From Liolophura sinensis (Eukaryota > Mollusca > Polyplacophora > Chitonida > Chitonidae), in the NCBI RefSeq assembly GCF_032854445.1, contig NC_088300.1, positions 7,502,001-7,566,000 on the forward strand: a stretch of 64,000 nt of DNA, written 5' to 3'. Made by a program: the position numbers and the translations under genes. Every line of letters begins with the position of its first letter. Within the stretch, counting starts at the first letter, position 1. The notes beneath the pieces were generated by a model that made no database searches, was not told where the DNA came from, and saw only the letters and a program-made list of their open reading frames with translations. Positions 25,001 through 38,400 of this stretch are shown here, in pieces.

Positions 25001-28000
25001 AAAATGTGATTGGATGATGTCTGGAGAATGGTGGTGGCAGCACTTCGGTGACATTTGCTAGCCCTGCCACAAGAAGACACAGTATACATAGCCTACTCTT
25101 AATGACTCCTTGTGATCAAGTAACTCAAAATTTTTAAGTACAACATAGAATCCCAAGCATACATACATGTACATGTGGTATATACTATCTGAAATGTTCA
25201 GTTTTTCGGGAGTTATTTTGATATTTTTAATTTGCTTATACAATCTACAGGTATAGCTACTGTATACTCTGCCAAAGCATTGACATTTGTGTCCATTAAC
25301 AGGCAGAGCAACTTTAAATGACAGGTGTGGTGTCTCAATAAGTACTGTATGTATCGAGCTCAGGTGTGCTTACGTGCAAAGCACAATATCATATGGCGGA
25401 TGTTCAATCATTGATAAGCTTTGTTTAATTAAACATGGTAAATTAAAAACTACTTTTTGTAGTATGTATAATAGAACATTACAGGTGATATCTCAAAATG
25501 TGGAGATTTTCACCACCCACAGCAAGCTACCCCACCTTACTGGCATGTCCTGTAAAAAATAGGCTGTGCGATGAAACACGGCCTTCCTTTGAGCCCTGCC
25601 AGAAAAATCTTGCGGCTTATTTCCCAAAAGTAGAAAACTCCTTTTGCCCTACATGTACCCTGCTGTACATGTAAGTTGAATATTTTCGAGTACAAACCAT
25701 GTATATAGATTTATATACATGGAGTAAGATATTAACCCAGGAGTCTCTCATCAATGTGGTCGCTGTTAGTTCAAGTGCAGCTCGTGCTGGCTTTCTCTCC
25801 AGTCGTACGTGGGAAGATCTGCCAGCAGCCTACAAATTGTTGTTGGTTTCCTCCGGGCTGTGCCCGGTTTCCTCCCACCATATAAGTGAAATATTCTTGA
25901 GTACGGCGTAAAACACTATTCAGATGAATAGATAAGATATTAACTGTTCTATGGTTTGTACTCGGAAAATGTTCAACTTACCTATGTAGCATTTAGGGTT
26001 TGGCGAAATGGTTTATATGATTATAGTTATTTACTGTACATGTATTTGATGTACTATTTTTGTCTGGTGCAGATAGTTCTGTTGGTCTTTACAAGTGTTT
26101 TGGGGTATTTTTTGTAAGGCAGGATAATATATATATATATTCATGGACATTGTCTCTAAAAATGCACTTTTCAGACAAATTCCAAGGTCACATTGTAAAA
26201 AAATAATGTGATAAATGGAAAAGAGAAAAATTTCTGGAGAGTCCTTTTATCTACAGGCTGGAGTACTTGTCTCAAGTCACGAGTTCATATTAAAAGAGTA
26301 TTAAAACATTCTCTTTTGAGTTTCCAAGTTGAGATTCCATCTCCTTTATACTATAATGACACAAGTATATTTACTGCTGTTCATAATTCACAACTTAGAC
26401 ACTTGTCACCATACAGATGTAGTATTTTATGTGTTACCAATGTATTTTGACCACATCATGTCCAAATATGCTGGCTCACACCTTTTGAAAACAGGAAAGT
26501 ACCTTTACATATTCTTTGTGTATGTATGTGAACATAAGTGAAAATATACTTCTAGGATTATGATGCATAAAGCTTAGTAATACATGTAATACATAGACAC
26601 AAGCTTCATGGCTAGCTTCAGGTTTTCAAGTTGAAGTGTTTGCTGTTACAGCAGTAGTCAGCCTTTGGTTGTGCATGGGTTGATGCATGTATGATGCTGA
26701 CCTATGTAGTTTCACTTTGAATTGTAGCACTCTGTAAGTATCTTATTTATCAGTAATGCAGGTGAATTTTAGTTCTGTGTAACCAGTTGAAATTGAACTT
26801 CAGTAATCCTTGGTAGGAAATACTAGCATAAAAAATAGGTCAAGGTCGTTTGAAATGGGATTTCCCTGGGGCTTATGGTTGTGATTCCGTTATATCTTCT
26901 ATCTGTGCTACACAGCCGCACTAAGGCTACGTCACAATCTATTTTTAACTCTATATTTGTCCCCATTTGATATTTGCACAATGACATAAGCAGTGTGGAG
27001 TATAGGGCTTAGAAGCTGCAAATCCTAGAACGGAGGAGTTTAAATGTTACAATTGTCTGAAGACACTGTGTTACTGATGACTATGTCCAAAGACTTCTGT
27101 AAGTGTTCAACTAAGGCCCAGACATATGGTCAACTTACATATTTACATGTACATGAATTACTCATCAGACATGTACATATTTCATGCATGGCCAACATGT
27201 ACAAGTGTATGCCTGTTGTAATACTTTCTGCCATAGCTGTGATGACCTTATAAAGTTTTAAGAATGTGCTGGCTTGTTCGACATGTATTTTTTGTTTTTA
27301 GGAGAGAGCATATTGAACTAGAAACTCCACATTGTAGAGTTTTGGATTGGATGTCAAATGCACTTAACTATATCATATGTATGTCATTTTGATACATGTA
27401 CATACATTCGTGTTTGATTTGAAGCTAACCTTCAACCACACATACTTCTAAATACAGCATATGATATTTCTGGAATTCCTTATTTAAATTTGCAATTGTT
27501 ATCAAATGGCTGTTCATGGAATAGACATGTAAATGTGATTAATGATTAGTAGTAACTCTGTGGAATGTGTCTGGAAATAATTGTTGGTAATAGGGTTAAA
27601 TGCTGACTGGTAATACAAGTAACACACACCCATAATAATTGATGCCTAAACTCAGGTGAAGGCCACGAAAGCCCAGATTAGGAGGATACTGATGCTGTAT
27701 AAAAAGTGATTACCTTGGTTAGTATATTGTTTAAGTGTGATGCAACATATTTCTGCGCGAGTTAAAAGTACTTATCTATTGTAAGTTGCACATAATAGGC
27801 ATATTCTCAACAATTATTATTTTTGTACTCTTCTTGATCGTAACCCAAAAGGGCATACACATTTAGATGCTGTATTTGTCCATGCCAGAAGGAAAGAACA
27901 AGGCTACATGTAGGGTGTGATATCAATTATACACAGTAAGACGTAGAGAGATGCTGTAGTGAGATAGGTGTATCAGAAATCCTATTAAAGCATATTGACA

Positions 28001-31000
28001 AATGCTTTAACCTACATGTACATAGGCTGTAGTTATATAATCCGACTTTGCGTCATTCACTGACTCTGTAGCCCTTTATTTAGATTTAGGGTGATAAGGT
28101 TTTTCGTGACTGACTTGTTTTTATGTACAAATACAGGCATTATGTTTATTTATATGGACATGTTCATTAATTATATCAGTAGTTTTCCTCAGGCTGAAGT
28201 TTGCTGCAGTGTACATGTTTTTATATAACATGCATTTATACACACATGTATGTAGATTTCTTCAAATGAACAAACCTTGGCTGCTAAGCTTTATTTTGTT
28301 AGCCCTGTGCATGTATAGAAAAACGGTTTAAAGGATTTATGGTGAGTCACAAAATGTGGTCATGAGTTACATTTCCCTTTGGTATGTTTGTGGAGGCATG
28401 GTAATTTTCCTCCAATTGGCTGATTTTAAACTTTTTTGTTAAAATTTTAAAAAAATCAAAAGCAGCTGATTTGGTTGGAACAGGTGATTGCTAATGTAAT
28501 TTGGAGTTATGTTGAGGTATTCTGAGACTTTCTTTAAAATTTTGACAGTTTTTTCTGGCCATCAGTTCCCATGCCTGTTTGTGATGTTAAAAATGTGAAA
28601 TTACACCAATATACATATCCTGCCCTAGACCTGAAATGGACGATTAAGCGGATAACCTTGGGCTACCCCTAGTGTGGATGTCAGTGACTACTGACTGATT
28701 AGATCACCTCTAGTTGACCTTAGTATGTCACACTGACCTTGCTGACCACTGACTGGTCAGTCATGACCAAACAGTCTATATGTACAGTTTATGCTGACTG
28801 GGAATGCCATGTACACTGTAGGTAGATGGACATGTAGTACTCCTGACTAGTTTCCATAGAGGTGCGTCCGTTACATTTACATTTCCTATGCCTGTGTTGC
28901 GGGCTATCACTAGGAAACCTCTGTGCCCGTGTGCATGTAAGTAGCTGAACTTGTACTCAAAGTATTACTGTAGAGCTGCCTAACCTTAATATGCTTTAGT
29001 CACAAATCCTCACACTAAGGACTAAGGACATGAAACTCAGTGTCATTATGTGTGAGCTTTTTGTCTACGGGAAGGGAGAGGGACAGGTTGCTGTGATGCT
29101 GCAGACAAGGTGATTTTGATTATGTGTATATGTATGCATGATGCATTTAGATATAAATTAAAAAATGAAACAGCAAAATTTAGGAATGTACATGGACATT
29201 GCAACAATGTAATAATGACATGATTGACTCCTGAATTTAGTGTGGATTACTAGAGGTGTTGCTCTGTAGATGTACACAGAACATGTGCATAATCATAGAT
29301 GCATGTACTGAACATGTATTAATAAGGTATGCATTGTTTGAGGCTTGAACTCTTAATGTTGCCTATCTATACAATAGGTTACTGTATTTGCAAGGTCTTG
29401 TGCAACATGTTTTGTTACTCTTTTCAGCTTTAACAGCAGGCCAGTGTTTGCAGTTCAAATTTAAGTGCTTTTGTTTCTAAACACAAGGCCTGATTCAACG
29501 GAACTCTTAATATCTGTTAAACATGCAGAGATAAACATATCAATAACATGTCTAAGCAAAGTCAAGATGTAAATGTATATATTGTTATGGTCTATGCATT
29601 CCTTTCTTCTTTAAAGATGTAAGATTTAATTTTGCCTTTACGTAACTAATTGCCAACATTTAGACATGAACTGACAGAGAAAGAACTAAACTTTCCAGAT
29701 TTCTCCTCACAGTGGTGTGATGCACAACATGAGTAAAACCAGCTCTAACCATATACATGTTGATACTCATATAGGCCGAAGCACTGTAATTATCACCCTC
29801 TGTAATAGGTACCACTCCAAAATTCCTTTGACCAGCAGGGATTGAACATTCTTGTGCCCCAAATTGTAGTTTTTGCTTTTAATGACTATTTACATGATTG
29901 ACAAGTAAAGTAACCGTTTAGTCAATATCATGGGCTGATCTAGGCCAAGTTTAAACCTACCAGATGGGTTTTGGAAGAATCGAGTTTGTGACCTCAGTGA
30001 GCAAACTGCTGAACATAAAGTCAGCCACTGAATCTGAATTAAATAATAAAATAGTATTCCAGAAATGTTCTAAAAAATAGTTTTAAAATTCTACACTGCT
30101 TATCAACAAAATAAATAGCAAACAATCATCAGTACCTAGCCACTCATTTGGTGACGTCATTTTGCCATGTTATAGCTATCTAGAGTGACGTCACAAAACC
30201 TAGGAGTTCTCCCGTACCGTCATTATTAAACAATGTGACAATTAGAACATACAAACAAAAATGTCTGGTGGTGTTAAGCCATAATCAGTTCTCAATTCCC
30301 TGCTCAGAAATGTGTGGTCCAAAATGCACCCGTTTAACACTTGAAGTAACTGCAAAATCCAATTTGTTGCATCGATATCTGTCTATCCAGTATAAGAAAC
30401 CACACTGACAAACGACAGCTAATAGGTATCTTGACTTCATCTTCTCGGCTTTCAAAAGGTTTTAGATTTTTTTTACATATTTTTCCAAGATAACTGGGTC
30501 CTATATCCTTTTTTTCTATGTTTACATAGTGGCAGACTTTATGTTCACTTTAATTAAACAAGATAATACATGATAAAATTCTCATCTAGATGGGCCTTCC
30601 AAGCAGATTGTGGTAATTGTTGAACCACAGAGTGACCACTCACAAATTTTACAACACTGAAAATTGGACTGACCACAGGAAGTGTACGCTAGATCCTGCA
30701 ACAGAAGCAACTCTTATGCCTCATACAGTACAATGTTCCTGATGAAGTCTCAAAATTACCCTCATACATTTTAATTAAACAATAAAAAAAGAAAGATTCC
30801 AAAGATTATTTTTTCAAATTGCCCAAACAAACTAATATTTTTAATGAAACAATCCTTTGCTTGCTATTTTTCAGAAAGAACATGAATATATTACTTAATT
30901 TTAAGAAAAAAACTAATTTTTGGTTTAGAATACTTAGGAAAGCAACTATGGTGGACCCCTATGTGGAAATTACAGGTAAATTAAAGTTCAGTGTACTCTA

Positions 31001-32442
31001 CGGTCATCATTTAATAAAATGTTCAATAATTTTGTACAGAAATCTCCTCTAACCATACCGATTCCAAGGCCACAAGAGCTCTGCCCAAAAAGTTCTTCAA
31101 CTCCTTTCACTTGGCATGGGGGCCCCAAACTCCTGACTACATCAGGTCTTCAATGCATCCAAGAAAATTTACCTGTACAGCCATTTTGGTGCTCATAGCA
31201 CTTTGAGCACTGACAGTGTATTTTTCCAGTTCAGTCTATGACTGTCAACGTTTACTGATGCTGTCCAAATAACCAGCAAAATGAAACAATAACGTTAACT
31301 CCATCTGTAGTTGTGTATTAATGCTCAACTATATTTACCTGAGTAATGTGAAACTGAATTTTTGTATTTGCAGGTGGTCATATTGACCGACGCCCTTCCT
31401 CAGAGTCTCCTGTACCAGGATCGGGAAAAGGACGAATCAAGGGGAGGTCATCCAAGGCAGGGTCGCCAGCTCGTTCCTCAGGTGTCCACTGTCCTATTTG
31501 TGCCAAGAGCTTTAGTAACTCCAGTGCTTTAGCAAAACACAAACTTACACACAGTGATGAGAGAAAGTATGTCTGCTCAATATGTTCAAAGGCCTTCAAA
31601 AGACAAGATCACTTGTAAGTTATCATGTATATATGTGTATAATACCCTCTATTCAAATGTTATGTTGCGTTTTTCACTTCTAGAAATAAAGGTGTGAAAA
31701 GTTTATCAAATGTCTCCTATAGCTTAGAATTGCTGTTTATTGTGTGATGAATTAAGGTTGTAGGCATTTATAGCTATCTTTATGTTTGACAAAGTAAGCC
31801 TTTTGGTATGTGATATGAAATAGTTGACCTACTTTAGACTCTCACAGAATCATGTGGGAAGAACCACTGTACCCTGATCTCACTATGTTGATATCACATC
31901 TAATTGTTTGCACGCGTTTAAGTGTCATGTGTAGCTTTATTTCAGTTTAAATATTTTTTTTTATGTCTTATTTTAGAAATGGTCATATGATGACACACAG
32001 GGATAAGAAACCATTTGAGTGTACGATGAAAGGCTGTGAAAAAAGTTACTGCGATGCTCGATCCCTGCGTCGTCACATGGAGAACCACCATAACCAGCAG
32101 AGCCCAGAGCCCCTCCAGTCCACCCAGGCATTACCCTCTCAGCTGGTGGCGGCGGTGGGACAGAGTACGGTTCCTAACCCAGCATCCTTAACAAACAACA
32201 TGGCTGTAAATGCAGGCATGGAGCTGCAGGCAGCGGCAGCAGCAGGGACACTGACAGCTGAGGGCACAACCGCTACTGTGTATGCTGACTCTGGTGGTGG
32301 GGCAGAGGGAGGTACTGGTGGTAGTGGCGGCAGGATTCACTTCACCCCTAGTCACCCGCCCTATAGTCCTAGTCCTGCCAGCACCCCTCACCAAAGCCCA
32401 GGCTATGCCAACACAAAACCCCATTACTTTCAGTTTGAAACT

Positions 32443-32473
<31 letters not shown>

Positions 32474-35400
32474 AAGTCGCGCCTCCCCCACCACCTCCAC
32501 CGCCACCCCCTCCTCCTCCCCCACCACAACCACAGGCTCATTTTCAAACCACTAGTAGTAACCAGGTGTGGCATCAAGAGGGTGGGGTGATATTTGTCAG
32601 CCATGGACCTCCCCATGCTCAAAACTCGCACAGCCCTAGGAGTGGGGAGCAGTCCCCGGGCTACCTCCAGCAGATTAGCCCCATCAGCCCTGCCCCTACC
32701 AGCCCTATGCACCCACCCCAGTCCAGGGCACCGTGGAACCAGCTGGGATACAGCCAGCCTCCCACATCAGCAGACATGATGCTGAAACAGGGGTAAGAGG
32801 CTCCCACTGGCTACCCTACTATGTAAATGTACATGTCCTTAGCATTAGCGTTCATGACAGAAGTGTGGTGTAATAATTGTCAGTATTTGATACTTGTGGA
32901 TTCGTATGAAGTACAGTTGGGAAAATTCATTTCAGTTTTAATGATTATGTTATCCGTAATAATTAAATGTCCTCCATATCAGGTTGTCTATTATTCTGAT
33001 ATCTGTTTTCTTGGCTTATATTGTTATATGGCTGAGAGAGGCTGAAGTTGACTTGTTGCATGATCTTGAAGGCTCACAGTGAAGAAGTACAGTTTTTCAC
33101 TGTTGATAGTTAAAAAGTTACATGTATGAGATGCATGATACTTTCATGAAACATTTACCATGGCTACAGTAGTAGATGGCACCTCCTTGAGTCAAGTTTG
33201 GTTCTTTTTACTTTATGTTAATTTTGTGGAATGGTAATTTTAAATACGTGTAGGTGCACTAGGGATGTATCACTATTGGCTTGCATATTCCTTGGTGGAC
33301 AACAAGTTTGGCCCTAACAGAAAAATCGGTAGTTACAAGCCACTACTGTACTTGTGTACACAAACACATTACAAGTACCAACAGTCTTTGTGATGCAGTC
33401 TCGGGATATAGTTGATAAAAAGAATTGCCCAGTAGGTTAAAGGTTTTTGAATATGTTATTGTAGTGGGTACATAAAGGTTGTTCGTAAATATTGTTATTT
33501 GAACAGGTGTATGATGTAAGCTGAATGTTAAGAATCATCAATATCACTGTCTTCTACTTCTATTTAATTCTGTTTTTAGCATTTGGTTTTATTGTCCTTT
33601 TTATCTGCTTTTACAATTTAATGAACAGTAAATCCAACCTGTCCCTTTTAATGTTATTGTGGGCTGGGCCTTCATTTTGGTTAACATTTCTACTTAACTC
33701 CAGGAATTTGCTGCCCAGCTTCACAGTGAATCATAAGCCGAGAAAACGGCGCAAAAACTCGGACCAAGGCTCCAATGGGTATTTAACCTCTCTCTGCCCA
33801 TGCTGCCTGCTCATTGTTTGACACTTGCCACAGTTGCAGGCATTTTCAGCTTCTGCATAATTCTACCCTTCTTGATATCCATGCTTGCACTTTTGGAGGG
33901 ACAAGTATTGGCATTGGTGTATAGTACATACATGTATGTACACCATGCTATTGGTTGATGATGGTGTCTTGTGTGCTGACACTTTGAACCTGCTTGTCTT
34001 GTTGGCTTACTAAATTTGCCTTGATATGGTTATATTTAAGTTACTGACAACACATTCTGGTTCACTCTTCAACACCATTTATGTTTATATGTACATGTAT
34101 TGCTTGAATATTCAACAAACAGAACTTTGCATGACAACAGAGAAATTTCTTGTTACTCATGCAACATGTACGACTTTCTCCTAGTTTAATCAATTTTCTC
34201 CAGTTCATATTGTTTTCCCCACTTCTTTGCTGGAGAAAAGTGCATTTTGAGAATCTGGCATGCCTTTTTTCTTGAGTCAAACCTAATACACAATTAATGT
34301 ATTAAAATGCACCATATCCATATCTAGTATAGGTGCATGTACAGGTGAGTTTGAATATTGTATTTTACCAGCATGATTGCTTCCATTATCATCGCTCATT
34401 GTAGTTATGAAAGTGAAATCAAGATATGATACATTGGAGCGATATTTTGTCTGCGTATCAGGGAAGTACATGAAATAATATGTTATGTGCATATTTAGCC
34501 CCCGGGTCTTTGCTCCCCCCCGCTTCCCTTAGTAATATTTTATATTTGTGGTCTTGAGAAAGCTACATTTTTAGAAATGTGGGTGAGGGGGGCCTTTTGT
34601 TAATATCTTAGCAGCACCATTGTGGGAATGTGTAGGTTTTCAAGCTGTCTATCCACTTTCAACCAATTTTTAGATGTTTTTGTTGCACTTCAGATATAAT
34701 TTTTTTTCTTCAATCCAATGATATATCCAATGATGTATACTAATGTAGAACCACACCATGGGCTGACTACAGACAGTGCTATACTATCAACAAAGTATCA
34801 TTCTGACAGCTCGAACTGGTAGAGAAGTTTGGACATTTACTACCAAAGCACTAATTAATTCTTCCAGAATACATATACATGCACTTGCTCATTTCATTGG
34901 CTTGAATAAACTAGGGCATCTTTGGAGGTGAAGGCCAGAATAAGTTAATTGCTGTTCATTCTAACAGATATCATAAAAGATACATGTATATATGTCTAAA
35001 CATATATATATTGTGTGTCTTTTTATTATATCTCCTAGAATTAATGCTTATGTTTTTTGTGGAATGGTTTAAATTTTAAGCATGTTGAGTTTTACACACA
35101 TCTGTTGTAGTTCTTAGCACAGCCTTTTGTGTTAAACAAAAAGTTTGTGTTTTCTTAACAATATATGTTCTGTTTTAGTAGTTCATTTGTGTTCAATTTT
35201 GCTGAGAAACTTTTATTTCTGACCTTTTATGTGATCACTTTATTTACAGAAGTCATTTATTCTGTCTACTCTTGGTTAGTTATAATCAAAATGAAATGCA
35301 TATTTGTGATCATGGTAATGATCTTTGGACATACCTTTATAGGTCTTTAGCCTTATTTAAGTTTCTGGTGTTAATCAAATGTGTTCATCAAATCATCTTG

Positions 35401-38400
35401 TCAGCCCACATTTCTAGTAAACATATTGCCAAACTATTGACCAATGGAGCAAAGTATATTTTATGTGACAGCATTGATGACCTTATTTTATTGTTTAAGC
35501 GTTAATGTAATATGCACTCATGGATTGAGCAGTATATTTTCACTGTTGATGATCACACAGGTATATTATGGTTGGAACCTTCCACTGTTGATGATCACAC
35601 AGGTATATTATGGTTGGAACATTCCACTGTTGATGATCACACAGGTATATTATGGTTGGAACATTCCACTGTTGATGATCACACAGGTATATTATGGTTG
35701 GAACATTCCACTGTTGATGATCACACAGGTATATTATGGTTGGAACATTCCACTGTTGATGATCGTACGTGTATGTTATGGTTTAAACATTCTTCTGCTG
35801 ATAACCATATGTGTATATTATGGTTTCAACATTCCACTGTTGATAACCATATGTGTATATTATGGTTTCAATATTCTACTGCTGATAACCATATGTGTAT
35901 ATTATGGTTTCAACATTCCACTGCTATTGAGCATACCTTATAGTTCGAGTGTTACAGTGCTGACGAGCATATCCAATGGATTTCAGCATTGCAACCCTGC
36001 AATAAGCTTTAATTTGAGCTTACCACTGTTGATGAACACATTATGATTTGATCATTTTGGGCTGTGCTTGTTACAGATGAAGTGCACCATAAGCTTTAAT
36101 TTAAGCTTAGCACTGTTGATGACATGTGAAGGTGTGATCTTAGTAGACTCTGTTTGTTACAAGTTAAATGTGCTTTAATTTGAGCATAACACTTTTGATG
36201 ACCATATTATGATTGGAACTTTGTACACTATGCTGATGATTATTGTTACAGATTGTGATTGTTCCATCTATCATGGCTTTTCTTATGGTTTCAGAGACGA
36301 GAACAAGCCTGTCCAGTGCAGCATGTGTAACCGACGATTTAAGAACATACCAGCACTTAATGGTCACATGAGGCTACATGGTGGCTACTTCAAGAAAGTG
36401 CTAAAGGTGAGTTGTCTCCCTTGATGCATCCAGTTTAATGTTTATTCGCTGCAAAGGGTAGTGGTATTTGGAATTTCAAATGTTGTCAGTGTTGAATCTC
36501 TTTAACATCAGTGCTGTGTGTGTTGATTAAAAAATATTACGTAATGAATACATTTAACTTTTTTTGGTATCTAGGTCTTATGCAGACAGTTTAACAAAAT
36601 TGTGGTGTTTTTTCTATTACTCCCTTGGATCAGAAGTAGTTTTGACAACATTTCCAAGTGGGTGCATGTCTAAAGAAAGTGTAAAGGTGTACATGTTCTA
36701 TGGCAATCTGAGCATAGGCCAGAAAAGAGAGAGGTCAAGCTTAGGTCTCTAAGCTGGATGGTACAAAACATTACAGACAGGTGGCTGGGGTTTTAGAGCT
36801 TGTAAATACCCAGGTACTGTTCAGCATAGTCACCTAGAGGATGTATCATTTGACCTGTTATTTTGTATGAACACCAGGACAATGCCAAGGATGAAAAAAA
36901 GAAGGGAAAGAAAGCTGAGTTGTCTTCTCCTCCGCCGGGCCATATTATTCTGTCTAGTAAGATGAGTCAGGACTCCGGCACCTTCAAGCAACCATTCCAA
37001 GCCCCATCAGAGCAGCAAAACCTACAGGTACCCTATCCCATATTTAGCAGCCTAGGGATGCAACTTCACGGTGGAGGAGATGTTTATTAGTTGTGCTTGT
37101 ATAATAAAACTCCTTGAGAGCATTCAGTCTGGCTGGAGATGTTTAGCTCCTAGCCCTCCTGACATAGATGAGCAGAGGTGGGCGAAGCACTTGTAAAGTA
37201 CCATATATCATGTGTTGAAATCCTATTGTGTACAGTGTTCGTTGATACATCATGCACCAGTCTCATGCATTATGACTTAAACTGTTATTAATCTTTGTCT
37301 ACAATTCTACAAAATGTGAAATAAATTTGTAGTCTAGAATCATTAACTGGTTTATCTAGATGTTGATTCTTGACTTGAAAATAAAGTGGATGAATTGAGA
37401 ATTGAATGTATTCTTTATGGAGTTCCCTACATCCCTTAAACCAAATTTTTATCACTGTTTGTAATGTACATTGTTTCAGAGTCCAGTTCAAGGTGGGCCA
37501 TTCGTGTTGCCCACTGGACAGCTGGAGCAGGAGCCTGGGCAGGAGCATACAGGCCAGGAGCAACACTCTCCTCTCACCCCTACCCATCCACCTCAACACC
37601 TGGGCAGCCCCCTCACCCAGCAACAGAACACCCTCCCAGAGCAGTCCAGCCAGCAGCATCATCATAGACATGTTCAGCAGCTTCTCCAGCAGCACATCCA
37701 GATGCAGTCATTGATGCAACAACAACAGCAATTAGAACAACAACAACAGCAACTCCAGCAGCTACAAGAACAGCTCCAGCAGCACTTCCAGCACCAGCAG
37801 AGCCCTGACAGCCCATCATCCCCTCATATTGCCGTGCCAGTGCCCTCACCACCTGTATCCATGAGTCAGGGGGAGTCTTTATCCTCTCGGGCCTGGCATA
37901 CTCCTGATGTGACCATCCATGTCCCCTCCTCACCCAACCTTCCTGTCACACAGGCTGATCCATCTCAGTCCAGGGGCGTCTGGCAGGAGTTCACGCCTCA
38001 CCAAGAAGCCGTGTTCCAACAACAACTCCAAACCATACAGGACATGCAGGACATGCAGAAGCAGCTACAACAACAACAGCAGGTCGAACAACAGCTACAA
38101 CAACAGCAGCACCACCAGCACCATCAAGAGACTGGAGCATCTCAGGTGGTGACAATGGCAGGTGACAGTCCCCAGCAGCCTTACCCTATCCTGCAGCAGC
38201 ACATCATGTTAGGACCTTGTCTACAGCAAGGCTCCGGTGGGGGGGAACAACTCCAATCTCCAGTGGAACAAATGACACTTCAGACATTTTCTGACGTGCT
38301 CCCTCAACAGGTTCATCACGAGCCTCTACCTTCAACGCTTTCTAACAGTATTGACACTTCAGATGGGCTCTCCCAGCCTGTGTTTGTCTCGGCCACTCCC

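Larger units (their letters stand above)
19034..31373. other. 12.3-kb intron 1 of MiDAC-family gene
   Basis: Longest intron in the window. It contains a RecQ-like helicase remnant (20422-20655), SINEs at about 21527, 24828 and 25737, and a short triple repeat of AGGACTGTGTTCACCT near 20110-20170. Two perfect CRE octamers lie 34 bp apart at 30152 and 30186. No further exon was recognised. Confidence 0.7.

Noticed and set aside
32188-32712. 174-codon minus-strand ORF rich in R, W and L
   Set aside because: Antisense shadow of the polyQ/polyP exon of the MiDAC-family gene.
35444-36046. ORFs of 200 and 143 codons with repeated 14-residue units
   Set aside because: Product of the 42-bp tandem array in an intron. 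The unit is a multiple of three without stops, and the frames overlap.
37288-37933. Minus-strand ORFs and extra plus frames over the Q-rich exon
   Set aside because: Shadows of exon 7, whose frame, phase and conserved pre-ELM2 block are clear.
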